Shown here in pieces: positions 1 to 5,673 of a stretch of DNA of 6,281 nucleotides. Within the stretch, counting starts at the first letter, position 1. Each line of letters opens with the position of its first letter. The position numbers and the translations under genes are program-made. Origin of the DNA: CAZADH01 sp964483805 (GTDB taxonomy: Bacteria > Muiribacteriota > Ozemobacteria > Ozemobacterales > Ozemobacteraceae); contig CAZADH010000332.1 of the NCBI GenBank assembly GCA_964483805.1, positions 1 to 6,281 of the forward strand. The letters are read 5' to 3'. A model generated the notes under the pieces. The model was not told the origin of the DNA. It searched no databases and worked only from the letters and a program-made list of their open reading frames with translations.

Positions 1-2379
1 CAGCACGGCGAGCGCGACGGCGTGCGCTATCGGGTGCCACGCTGGATCAACGGCGGCAAGGGACTGGTCTGCGTCAGTGACGCCGACGGCGAACCGCGCA
101 TTGAGCTGCACGCTGTCAACGATCAGGAGAGTTCGAGCACCCGTTTCCCCAAAATCGACGTCGGTTACGTGCGCGACCTGAAGGTGTCGCCCCGACCCGA
201 GAGCAGTGAGATTCTCCTGACCAACCACCGCAACGAACTGATTCATCTCGATCTCGGCCACAAGACCCCCAAACCACGGATCCTCGGGCGCAGCCCCCAT
301 GGCGAGGTTGCCGGGTTCGATTGGTCACCCGACGGTCGGTGGGCCGCGTTCGGCTGCGCCGTCACCCGCCACACCACGGTCATCCAGCTTTGCCGCATCG
401 AGACGGGTGAGATTTTCCCGGTGACCCGGCCGGTTCTGCAAGACGTTTCGCCGACGTTCGACCCGACGGGCAAGTATCTCTATTTCTTGTCACACCGCGA
501 ATTCGACCCGGTCTACGACAACCTGCACTTCGAACTGGGGTTCCCCAAGGGCGTGCGACCGTACATGGTGGTTCTGGCCAAAGCGACCCCCACCCCGTTC
601 CAACCGGTGGCGAAGCCGGTCGAGGCGACCGACACGACAAAGAAACCGAACCCCGGCGACATTCAGGCCGAGAGCGTCCGCCCGGGCAAGACGAAACGAG
701 ACGCGAAGGCCATCGCAGGCAAGACGGGCGCGACCCCGCCCGCCGAGACGAAGATCGACACCGACGGTCTGCCCGACCGCGTGCTGGCGATTCCGGTACC
801 CGACGGGCGGTATCAGCAGATCGCGGCAATCAGTGGCAAGGTCCTGTTTACATCGGTGCCGATCGAAGGCGCCCTCAATCAAAACTGGATGAGCGGCGAT
901 CCGGCCGCCAAAGCCACACTGCACTGCTATGACACAGAAAATTTAAAACATGATCAATGGATAACGGGAATTACTAGTATTTCAACCAATATCAACAGAA
1001 AATTGATGATATTGAGATCAGGATATCGAATCAGGGTGGCGAAATCGGGTGAGAAACCCGACGAGAATGCCGCCAAAGAGGGGCCCGGCAAGAAAAGCGG
1101 CTGGATCGATCTGTCGCGCGCCCGGGTCTCGGTTAAACCACAGGCAGAGTGGCGCCAGATGTGCCGCGAGGCCTGGATGTTGATGAAACATTTCTTCTGG
1201 CGACCCGATCTGGCCCGAATCGATTGGGACGGCGTCTGGAAGCGATATTCCCCGCTGCTGGAGCGGGTTAGCACCCGCGGCGAGTTCTCTGACTTGATGT
1301 GGGAGATGCAGGGCGAGGTTGGCGCTTCTCATTGCTACGAGATGGGTGGCGATTACCGGCCCGATCCACAGTACACACTCGGGTTCCTGGGCGCAGATCT
1401 GGCATGCGACGCATCGCGAGGCCTGTGGCGGATCGCCGCGATTCCATACGGCGACCCGTGGGACGAAGCCCGCAGCTCGCCGTTGGGCCGGCCCGGCCTG
1501 AACGTCGAACCCGGCCAGACCTTGTTGGCCGTCGATCGTGTCCCGGTTTCGTCGGTGACGCATCCCGGTGAACTGCTTGTCCATCGGGCCGGCACCGAGG
1601 TCGACCTCACTGTCGGCGACGCGAAGGGCCGGAATCCCCGCACCGTTACCGCGAAACTGTTGGCCAACGAGACGCCTCTGCGGTATCGGGCGTGGGTCGA
1701 GCACAACCGCGCCATCGTGCACGAGGCAACCAAAGGCCGCGTCGGCTATGTGCATGTTCCCGATATGGGACCGCTGGGCTACTCAGAGTTTCACCGCGGG
1801 TTCCTCGCCGAGGTCGATCGCGAAGGCCTGATCGTCGATGTCCGCTTCAACGGCGGCGGGCACGTCTCGCAACTGATCCTCGAAAAACTGGCACGGCGGC
1901 GGATCGCGTACATCCAATCGCGGTGGTTTGGCATCGACACCTACCCCACCGATGCGGTGGCCGGGCCGATTGTGGCAGTAACCAACGAGTATGCCGGGTC
2001 TGACGGCGACATCTTTTCGCACTGTTTCAAGATGCTGAAATTGGGGCCGTTGCTGGGCAAACGCACGTGGGGCGGTGTGATCGGCATCTGGCCGCGGCAA
2101 AACCTGGTCGACGGCTGCATCACGACGCAACCCGAGTTCTCGTTCTGGTTCAGCGACGTGGGCTGGGGAGTCGAGAACTACGGCACCGATCCCGACATCG
2201 AGATCGAGTTTGCACCGCAGGATGCCGCGGCCGGACGCGACCCACAGTTGCAGCGGGCCATCGCCGAAGCGCTGAAGGGTCTACCCAAACACGCACTGTA
2301 TCCGCCAAAGCTGACGCCGGCCCCGCATCTGACTGCACCGCGCCTGCCCCATCGGACGCCGGGTAAGCGGCGACGGTGA
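1..2379 (+). CDS. Tricorn-type protease, 5' end missing (792 visible residues)
   Basis: Large serine peptidase that, in the archaeal tricorn family, cuts short peptides released by the proteasome or other ATP-dependent proteases. It is normally cytosolic, and its bacterial role is less clear. The frame is open from base 1, so the GTG at 22 is probably not the start. Beta-propeller strands come first (WSPDGRW near 320-340, FDPTGKYLYFLS near 457-492). A charged Pro/Lys-rich linker spans about 577-780, then VPDGRYQQIA and further propeller sequence to about 1060. The core helical domain covers about 1140-1330, a PDZ-like domain about 1370-1670, and an S41-like catalytic domain about 1690-2240. 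Active-site residues are visible: Ser-His at 1327-1332 (GASHCYEMGGDYR), the NGGG oxyanion loop at 1849-1860, nucleophile Ser-Asp at 1999-2004 (GSDGD) and Glu at 2173-2175 (GVENYGTDPD). The Ser-Ser spacing (224) and nucleophile-Glu spacing (58) closely match archaeal tricorn numbering as I recall it (745, 965, 1023). About 300 N-terminal residues are therefore probably missing. A 100-bp AT-rich island lies within the gene. The family call is secure; the physiological substrate is not known. Confidence 0.93.
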   Translation, partial: QHGERDGVRYRVPRWINGGKGLVCVSDADGEPRIELHAVNDQESSSTRFPKIDVGYVRDLKVSPRPESSEILLTNHRNELIHLDLGHKTPKPRILGRSPHGEVAGFDWSPDGRWAAFGCAVTRHTTVIQLCRIETGEIFPVTRPVLQDVSPTFDPTGKYLYFLSHREFDPVYDNLHFELGFPKGVRPYMVVLAKATPTPFQPVAKPVEATDTTKKPNPGDIQAESVRPGKTKRDAKAIAGKTGATPPAETKIDTDGLPDRVLAIPVPDGRYQQIAAISGKVLFTSVPIEGALNQNWMSGDPAAKATLHCYDTENLKHDQWITGITSISTNINRKLMILRSGYRIRVAKSGEKPDENAAKEGPGKKSGWIDLSRARVSVKPQAEWRQMCREAWMLMKHFFWRPDLARIDWDGVWKRYSPLLERVSTRGEFSDLMWEMQGEVGASHCYEMGGDYRPDPQYTLGFLGADLACDASRGLWRIAAIPYGDPWDEARSSPLGRPGLNVEPGQTLLAVDRVPVSSVTHPGELLVHRAGTEVDLTVGDAKGRNPRTVTAKLLANETPLRYRAWVEHNRAIVHEATKGRVGYVHVPDMGPLGYSEFHRGFLAEVDREGLIVDVRFNGGGHVSQLILEKLARRRIAYIQSRWFGIDTYPTDAVAGPIVAVTNEYAGSDGDIFSHCFKMLKLGPLLGKRTWGGVIGIWPRQNLVDGCITTQPEFSFWFSDVGWGVENYGTDPDIEIEFAPQDAAAGRDPQLQRAIAEALKGLPKHALYPPKLTPAPHLTAPRLPHRTPGKRRR
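931..1030. other. AT-rich island inside the tricorn gene
   Basis: By hand count this 100-base stretch has 30 G or C bases, while the surrounding gene is clearly GC-rich. The reading frame is not broken. It codes for the end of a propeller region (from about YDTENLK to RSGYRI) and uses codons scarce elsewhere in the window, including TTA, ATA twice, AGA twice, AGT and TCA. The encoded protein still fits the tricorn pattern, in which an RSG-x-RIRV strand is followed by a KSGEKP-like turn. Possible causes are recombination with an AT-rich homologue, relaxed selection on this segment, or a local assembly error. Confidence 0.75.
987..1014. repeat. 8-bp perfect inverted repeat in the AT-rich island
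   Basis: CAATATCA at 987-994 is matched exactly by TGATATTG at 1007-1014, with 12 bases between. A shorter alternative pairing, TCAA with TTGA, is nested inside. The repeat lies wholly within the AT-rich island of the tricorn gene. Inverted repeats form easily by chance in AT-rich DNA, so a function is not implied. It could be a protein-binding dyad, a weak hairpin, or the trace of an inserted element. Confidence 0.5.
2375..2379 (+). promoter_or_regulatory. Likely ribosome binding site for the cupin gene
   Basis: GGTGA, which can pair with the UCACC part of the 16S rRNA 3' end, lies 7 bases before the ATG at 2387. It overlaps the last codons and stop of the tricorn gene. It is the main reason to prefer 2387 over the in-frame ATG at 2465, which has only a weak CGGGG upstream. 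Confidence 0.4.
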
Positions 2380-2386
2380 CGGCTGC

Positions 2387-3025
2387 ATGACCCGGCGCGA
2401 CGCCCGCCATCCGCAGCTTCCCGACGAGGACAGCGCGGCCGTCCCGTTGCCCGGGGTTCATTGCATGCGGTCGGCGGCGCACACGTTGTCGGCCGAGGCG
2501 CTCATCGAGCGCCTCGGCCTGCAGCCCCATCCGGAAGGCGGGTTCTTTGCCGAGACCTGGCACGGAGTCGCGGACGCAGCGCCACCGGGCAACCCCGGCG
2601 GGGAGCGTTGGTCGACACCACCGCACGAGTCACCATCCCCAAAGGGTGACACCCGACAGTTCGGCTCGGCGATTTATTACCTACTAACACCTGATACCTT
2701 TTCGGCCCTGCATCGACTCGATGCCGACGAGATCTACCACTTCTATCTGGGCGACCCGATCGATCTGACCTTGTTGCGCGCGGGCGGGCCCGCGCAAACG
2801 GTCACGCTGGGTCCCGATCTGCTCGCCGGCCACCATGTCCAGTTCGTCGTGCCGCGGGGAACCTGGCAGGGTTCACGTCTTCGTTCCGGGGGTCGATTTG
2901 CGTTGCTCGGCACGACCATGGCCCCGGGTTGGGCACCCGCCGGTTTTGTCATGGGACAACGGGCCGAACTGGTCGCTGCCTGGCCCGCCGCACAAGCACT
3001 GATCGAACGCCTGACCCGACAATAG
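2387..3025 (+). CDS. DUF985 (cupin_5 family) cupin-fold protein
   Basis: 212-residue protein with the marks of the DUF985/cupin_5 family, an RmlC-like jelly-roll group that includes yeast YML079w and has no settled function. In order it shows ALIERLGLQPHPEGGFFAETW (about residues 35-55), AIYYLLTPDTFSALHRL (about 91-107), ADEIYHFYLGDPIDL (about 109-123), LGPDLLAGHHVQFVVPRGTWQ (about 138-158) and a C-terminal strand with TTMAPGWAPAGF. The segment between the PHPEGG motif and the AIYYLL strand appears longer than usual, at about 35 residues rich in Pro, Gly and Ser. The start is uncertain. The first 26 residues look unconserved, and ATG 2465 would give a more typical N-terminus (186 aa), but 2387 has the better ribosome binding site and lies 7 nt after the tricorn stop. 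The close spacing suggests co-transcription with tricorn. A sugar or small-molecule role can be guessed from the fold only. Confidence 0.88.
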   Translation: MTRRDARHPQLPDEDSAAVPLPGVHCMRSAAHTLSAEALIERLGLQPHPEGGFFAETWHGVADAAPPGNPGGERWSTPPHESPSPKGDTRQFGSAIYYLLTPDTFSALHRLDADEIYHFYLGDPIDLTLLRAGGPAQTVTLGPDLLAGHHVQFVVPRGTWQGSRLRSGGRFALLGTTMAPGWAPAGFVMGQRAELVAAWPAAQALIERLTRQ

Positions 3026-3062
3026 GCCGGCACGCGGGCCGGAGCCGTGCGGGAAGGCTGGA

Positions 3063-3096
3063 CGGCAAGCCACGCAAATCTGTGGTGAACTTGCCG
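3063..3096. promoter_or_regulatory. Interrupted inverted repeat upstream of glmM (operator or RNA hairpin)
   Basis: CGGCAAG at 3063-3069 pairs perfectly with CTTGCCG at 3090-3096. Directly inside it, CCAC at 3070-3073 pairs with GTGG at 3082-3085. As RNA this makes a stem of 7 plus 4 base pairs with a 4-nt bulge (TGAA, 3086-3089) and an 8-nt loop. It ends 4 bases before the TG of the extended -10 site. No run of T follows, so it is a poor intrinsic terminator for the cupin gene. Its place makes an operator, or a site overlapping the -35 region, a fair inference. Confidence 0.45.
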
Positions 3097-3100
3097 GGTG

Positions 3101-3109
3101 TGATATATT
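3101..3109 (+). promoter_or_regulatory. Extended -10 promoter element for glmM
   Basis: TGATATATT reads as TG-N-TATATT, an extended -10 with five of six bases matching TATAAT. No good -35 is found 16-18 bases upstream, where the sequence is around TGTGGT, as is common for extended -10 promoters. Transcription would start near 3115 and give a leader of about 45 nt before the glmM ATG. This fits glmM as the first gene of its own transcription unit. Confidence 0.5.
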
Positions 3110-3144
3110 GAGTATGGCACCCTGTGTGCTGATTCAGAGTGTCC

Positions 3145-3149
3145 GGAGG
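3145..3149 (+). promoter_or_regulatory. Ribosome binding site of glmM
   Basis: GGAGG sits 10 bases before the ATG at 3160, and an AAAGGA directly precedes that ATG. It decides the start: the in-frame GTG at 3139 lies upstream of this site and would put it inside the coding sequence. Confidence 0.75.
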
Positions 3150-3159
3150 CAATAAAGGA

Positions 3160-4509
3160 ATGGGACGATTGTTTGGCACCGATGGCGTCCGTGGCCTGGC
3201 CAATGCCGGCGCATTGACCGGCGAAATGGCGTTTCGTATCGCGCAACACGGCACCCGCCAACTGCTCAAGAACCACAAAAAAGACCGCCGGCCGATCTAT
3301 GTCGGCCGTGACACCCGGGTTTCCGGTGAGATGCTCGAAGCGGCCGTGGCCGCGGGCATTGCCAGCGTTGGGGTCGAGGCCCGCTTGCTCGGCGTGCTGC
3401 CGACGCCGGCCGTGGCCTATCTGACCCGCGAACTGGGTGGTCTGGGCGGAATCATGATTTCGGCTTCGCACAATCCGTTCGGCGACAACGGCATCAAGCT
3501 GTTCGGCGCCGATGGTTACAAGATTCCCGACAGCGTCGAGGACGCTATCGAAACCCAGGTCAAGGCCGGGGCTTCGAGCGAGCTGCCGACCGGTGAGGCG
3601 ATCGGCCGTATCGGTCGCGACCCCGAGGCCGTGCAGAGCTGGCTGCGTCATCTGGCGCACCTGTTGCCCGATGAGCACCAGAACCGCAAGATCAAGCTGG
3701 CCATCGACTGTGCCAACGGTTCGTTGGCGCCGTGGGCGCCGGCGTTCTTCGGGGGTCTGGGCTTCCGCCTCGATGCGATCGGCACGACGCCCGACGGCAT
3801 CAACATCAATGCCGGCGTGGGTTCGACGCACATGGGCGCGCTCATCAACATGATGCGCAAAGAACATTTCGACATCGGCTTCGCCTTCGATGGCGATGCC
3901 GACCGCGTCATTGCCGTGAGCGAACGGGGCGACGTGATCGACGGCGATTTCATCCTTGCGATCGCCGGTCGTTATCTGAAAGAGCGCGACCGTTTGATGG
4001 GCAACGCGGTGGTAACGACGGTGATGGCGAATCTGGGCCTCGACCTGGCGTTGAAGAATCTCGACATCAAGGTGCACAAGACACGGGTTGGCGACCGGTT
4101 CGTGCTCGAAGAAATGAACCGCCAAAAGAGCGTCATCGGCGGCGAGCAGTCGGGGCATATCATTTTGTCGGAGTACGCCACGACCGGCGACGGTCTCTTG
4201 ACGGCCTGCTTCCTGTTGAAGGTCATTCAAGAAACAGGCATGCCGATCGGAGAGCTGGCCGCGGTAATGACCAAGCTGCCGCAGGTGCTGGTCAACATCA
4301 AGGTCAAAGAGAAGAACTTCGAAAACATCCCGGCAATCAAAGACTCGATTCGCCATTACGAAGAACTACTCGATGGCCGGGGTCGGCTGCTGGTGCGCTC
4401 TTCGGGCACCGAGCCGATGGTGCGCGTCATGGCCGAAGGGCCCGACGAAAAAGAGATCCGGATGATCGTCGACAAGTTGGCGAAGGTCATCTCGACGCAC
4501 TGCTGCTGA
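3160..4509 (+). CDS. glmM: Phosphoglucosamine mutase GlmM
   Basis: Cytosolic enzyme converting glucosamine-6-phosphate to glucosamine-1-phosphate, the step before GlmU makes UDP-GlcNAc for peptidoglycan and lipopolysaccharide. The 449 residues match the usual length of about 445-450. All four family signatures are present: the N-terminal MGRLFGTDGVRG and GRDTRVSG (49-56); the active-site loop SASHNP (101-106), where Ser103 carries the phosphate; the magnesium-binding DGDADR (244-249); the sugar-selecting GEQSGH (328-333); and the phosphate-binding RSSGTEP (413-419). The ATG at 3160 is chosen because it has GGAGG 10 nt upstream and begins exactly at the conserved MGRLFGTDG. Its promoter-like site lies about 50 nt upstream. 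It leads a compact run with the lipoprotein gene (8-nt gap) and the pilin-like gene, rather than the folP, cdaA or ftsH neighbours common elsewhere. No defects are seen, and the gene should be active. Confidence 0.98.
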   Translation: MGRLFGTDGVRGLANAGALTGEMAFRIAQHGTRQLLKNHKKDRRPIYVGRDTRVSGEMLEAAVAAGIASVGVEARLLGVLPTPAVAYLTRELGGLGGIMISASHNPFGDNGIKLFGADGYKIPDSVEDAIETQVKAGASSELPTGEAIGRIGRDPEAVQSWLRHLAHLLPDEHQNRKIKLAIDCANGSLAPWAPAFFGGLGFRLDAIGTTPDGININAGVGSTHMGALINMMRKEHFDIGFAFDGDADRVIAVSERGDVIDGDFILAIAGRYLKERDRLMGNAVVTTVMANLGLDLALKNLDIKVHKTRVGDRFVLEEMNRQKSVIGGEQSGHIILSEYATTGDGLLTACFLLKVIQETGMPIGELAAVMTKLPQVLVNIKVKEKNFENIPAIKDSIRHYEELLDGRGRLLVRSSGTEPMVRVMAEGPDEKEIRMIVDKLAKVISTHCC

Positions 4510-4517
4510 CGACGACG

Positions 4518-5117
4518 ATGGAACGCAACCGGCGCGCCGCCTGGGTCCTGATTCTGGCCCTCGTGCCCGCGTTCGTTTGCTTGGTGGGGTGCAGTTGCCA
4601 GAAGGACGGGGCGCCGGCGCGCCCGCCGGGAACGGCGGGCCCGACCGAGACCTCGGTCGGCGGCAGCGCGCCCGTGCCGGGCGACGCGGCCGCAGCGCCG
4701 GCCAACGCGCGCGAGGCGTTCCCGTGGCTCAAAGAGGGCAAAGATCTGACCGGCAAACCGCTCGAGCGCAGCGCCGCCGCCCAGGTGCCAAATCAGCAGT
4801 TTCTGGTGAACTACTCGAAGGGCCTGTCTTTGCTCGAAGACGAGAAATTCGACCAGGCGTTGCAGGTTTTCGAAGAGATCGTCAAGACCATGCCGGGGTC
4901 TGATGAGGCGAGCATGGCGCAGTACCGCGTCGCGCAAGCGCTGTTCCGCAAGAAAAACAACGCGGCGTCGCTCGAGGCCTACAAAGTTATCGTCGAGCAG
5001 TATCCGCGTTCGCCGGTGGCCGAAAACGCGCGGGCCGCCATCCAGTATCTGACGAGCTTCGAGAAACACGAAAAGACCTACGTGTCCCCCGAAGTCGAGG
5101 CGCAGAAACGGCGATGA
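4518..5117 (+). CDS. TPR-repeat lipoprotein
   Basis: 199-residue envelope protein. The N-terminus has a basic start (MERNRR), a hydrophobic stretch (about 7-24) and the lipobox LVGC ending at Cys25, the predicted lipidated residue. Ser follows at +2, which by the Gram-negative sorting rule suggests the outer membrane. Next comes a flexible linker rich in Pro, Ala, Gly and Thr (about 28-65). Two tetratricopeptide-like helix pairs follow: one around 96-128 (YSKGLSLLEDEKFDQALQVF) and one around 132-165 (AQYRVAQALFRKKNNAASLEAY, then YPRSPVAENA). This is the style of the YbgF C-terminus and BamD, and such repeats usually hold other proteins, so it may be a scaffold in an envelope or pilus-related assembly. 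The start has no clear ribosome binding site but lies 8 nt after the glmM stop, and the 3' end overlaps the next gene by ATGA. The linker DNA carries a run of adjacent inverted repeats. The specific partner is unknown. Confidence 0.85.
   Translation: MERNRRAAWVLILALVPAFVCLVGCSCQKDGAPARPPGTAGPTETSVGGSAPVPGDAAAAPANAREAFPWLKEGKDLTGKPLERSAAAQVPNQQFLVNYSKGLSLLEDEKFDQALQVFEEIVKTMPGSDEASMAQYRVAQALFRKKNNAASLEAYKVIVEQYPRSPVAENARAAIQYLTSFEKHEKTYVSPEVEAQKRR
4611..4660. repeat. Three contiguous perfect inverted repeats in the lipoprotein linker
   Basis: Three dyads abut with no gap. 4611-4620 is the 10-base palindrome GCGCCGGCGC. 4621-4640 is an 8-bp stem, GCCCGCCG with CGGCGGGC, closed by a GGAA tetraloop of the GNRA class. 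4641-4660 is a 9-bp dyad, CCGACCGAG with CTCGGTCGG, separated by AC. A weaker fourth pairing, CGGCA with TGCCG, follows at 4661-4679. The block encodes residues about 32-48 of the low-complexity linker, soon after the lipidated Cys25. GC-rich repetitive codons favour palindromes, but three contiguous perfect ones are unusual. They could form mRNA hairpins or reflect insertion of a palindromic repeat element. Confidence 0.7.
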
Positions 5118-5482
5118 GATATTACCGTAATATTACCTCACCCCGCCGCGCTTTCACTCTGGTCGAGGTGATGCTGGCGGTGCTGATCATCGGCATCGGC
5201 GTGATCCCGGTGATCAGCCTGTTTCTCCAGAGTTCGCGCACGGTCGAGAAGGGCGGCGAGATGCTCGCGGCGACGATCGCGGCCCAGAACATTCTCGACC
5301 GGGTCAAGAGCGATGACTTCATCTGGGATCACATCGGCCAGACCTTCCCGGTGCCGGGCGACAAGCTGCCCGGCGTCGAACTGCCGCGGTTCTTCGCCGA
5401 AAAATACAAGGCCACGGCCGAGGTCGCCATCGACATGGGCAAGATGGAGTTGCGCAGAAGCGTTCCCGCGCGGCAAAAGTAA
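5114..5482 (+). CDS. Type IV pilin-like (prepilin) protein, possibly shortened at the C-terminus
   Basis: 122-residue protein with a class III prepilin signal: a 13-residue basic leader (MRYYRNITSPRRA), then FTLVEVMLAVLIIGIGVIPVISLFL, in which Phe14 becomes mature residue 1 and Glu18 the conserved +5 glutamate. A prepilin peptidase would cut after Ala13; Gly is usual at this site. The pattern, with AATIAAQNILDRVKSD after the membrane helix, resembles minor pilins or pseudopilins of the PilV/GspI kind, which prime type IV pilus or type II secretion filaments in the inner membrane. The start overlaps the lipoprotein stop as ATGA, so translation is probably coupled. The C-terminus ends on a basic tail (RRSVPARQK) right after a likely beta strand, without the final strand often seen in PilV-like proteins. 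The gene may therefore be truncated or joined to foreign DNA near 5450-5480. No further pilin genes follow, although such genes usually cluster. Confidence 0.82.
   Translation: MRYYRNITSPRRAFTLVEVMLAVLIIGIGVIPVISLFLQSSRTVEKGGEMLAATIAAQNILDRVKSDDFIWDHIGQTFPVPGDKLPGVELPRFFAEKYKATAEVAIDMGKMELRRSVPARQK
5119..5137. promoter_or_regulatory. AT-rich palindrome and direct repeat at the pilin gene start
   Basis: ATATTAC (5119-5125) and GTAATAT (5127-5133) form a perfect 15-bp palindrome about a single C. ATATTACC also occurs twice as a direct repeat, at 5119-5126 and 5130-5137, 11 bp apart, or about one helical turn. The site covers codons 2-8 of the pilin gene, in DNA that is otherwise strongly GC-rich. 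The layout resembles a regulator binding site, but no promoter is visible nearby, so the function is inferred only. Confidence 0.4.
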
Positions 5483-5507
5483 TCCACATTCACCGACCCC
5501 TCTTCAC

Positions 5508-5539
5508 GCGGACAGCGCAATCGAGCGATGTCCGCTTTT
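5508..5539 (+). terminator. Intrinsic terminator after the glmM-lipoprotein-pilin run
   Basis: GCGGACA (5508-5514) pairs perfectly with TGTCCGC (5529-5535). Inside, after one G-A mismatch, CGC (5516-5518) pairs with GCG (5525-5527) around a 6-nt loop. TTTT follows at 5536-5539. It lies 25 nt past the pilin stop codon and is the best terminator in the window. The T run is short, so efficiency is uncertain. Confidence 0.65.
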
Positions 5540-5572
5540 CCTAAAGCAATCCGCAGGTGCATGCCGATTTTC

Positions 5573-5604
5573 CTTGCACGCGTGTGACAGGAATGTGAAA
5601 TTTG
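5573..5604 (+). promoter_or_regulatory. Possible Bacteroidota-type promoter for the propeller gene
   Basis: CTTG at 5573-5576 and GAAATTTG at 5597-5604 are 20 bases apart. They approximate the Bacteroidota consensus TTTG (-33) and TANNTTTG (-7), with one mismatch in each box. A start of transcription near 5611 would leave a leader of about 60 nt before the ATG at 5674. No convincing sigma-70 pair is seen in this gap. A short inverted repeat (GTGCA 5557-5561, TGCAC 5575-5579) overlaps the -33 box. Confidence 0.3.
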
Positions 5605-5673
5605 AAGATGCGTTTCGTGCATACTCGACGATGTGCGGACGCGCCTCCCTTGTCGCACTCGCCCGGCATCACC

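Noticed and set aside
1018..1755. A 245-codon minus-strand frame
   Set aside because: It is opposite the conserved catalytic and PDZ parts of tricorn and has no family features; a shadow frame.
3027..3050. Terminator after the cupin gene
   Set aside because: Only 5-bp stems form (CCGGC/GCCGG or GCACG/CGTGC) and no T run follows.
3139..3159. GTG at 3139 as the glmM start
   Set aside because: The GGAGG would then be inside the gene, and the added residues precede the conserved MGRLFGTDG start.
2743..4356. A 537-codon open frame on the minus strand
   Set aside because: It lies antisense to the cupin 3' part and nearly all of glmM, shows no recognisable domain, and is the kind of long antisense frame expected opposite GC-rich genes.
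3732..4517. Upstream extension of the lipoprotein frame through glmM
   Set aside because: The frame is open only because of GC-rich codon bias; the signal peptide and lipobox place the start at 4518.
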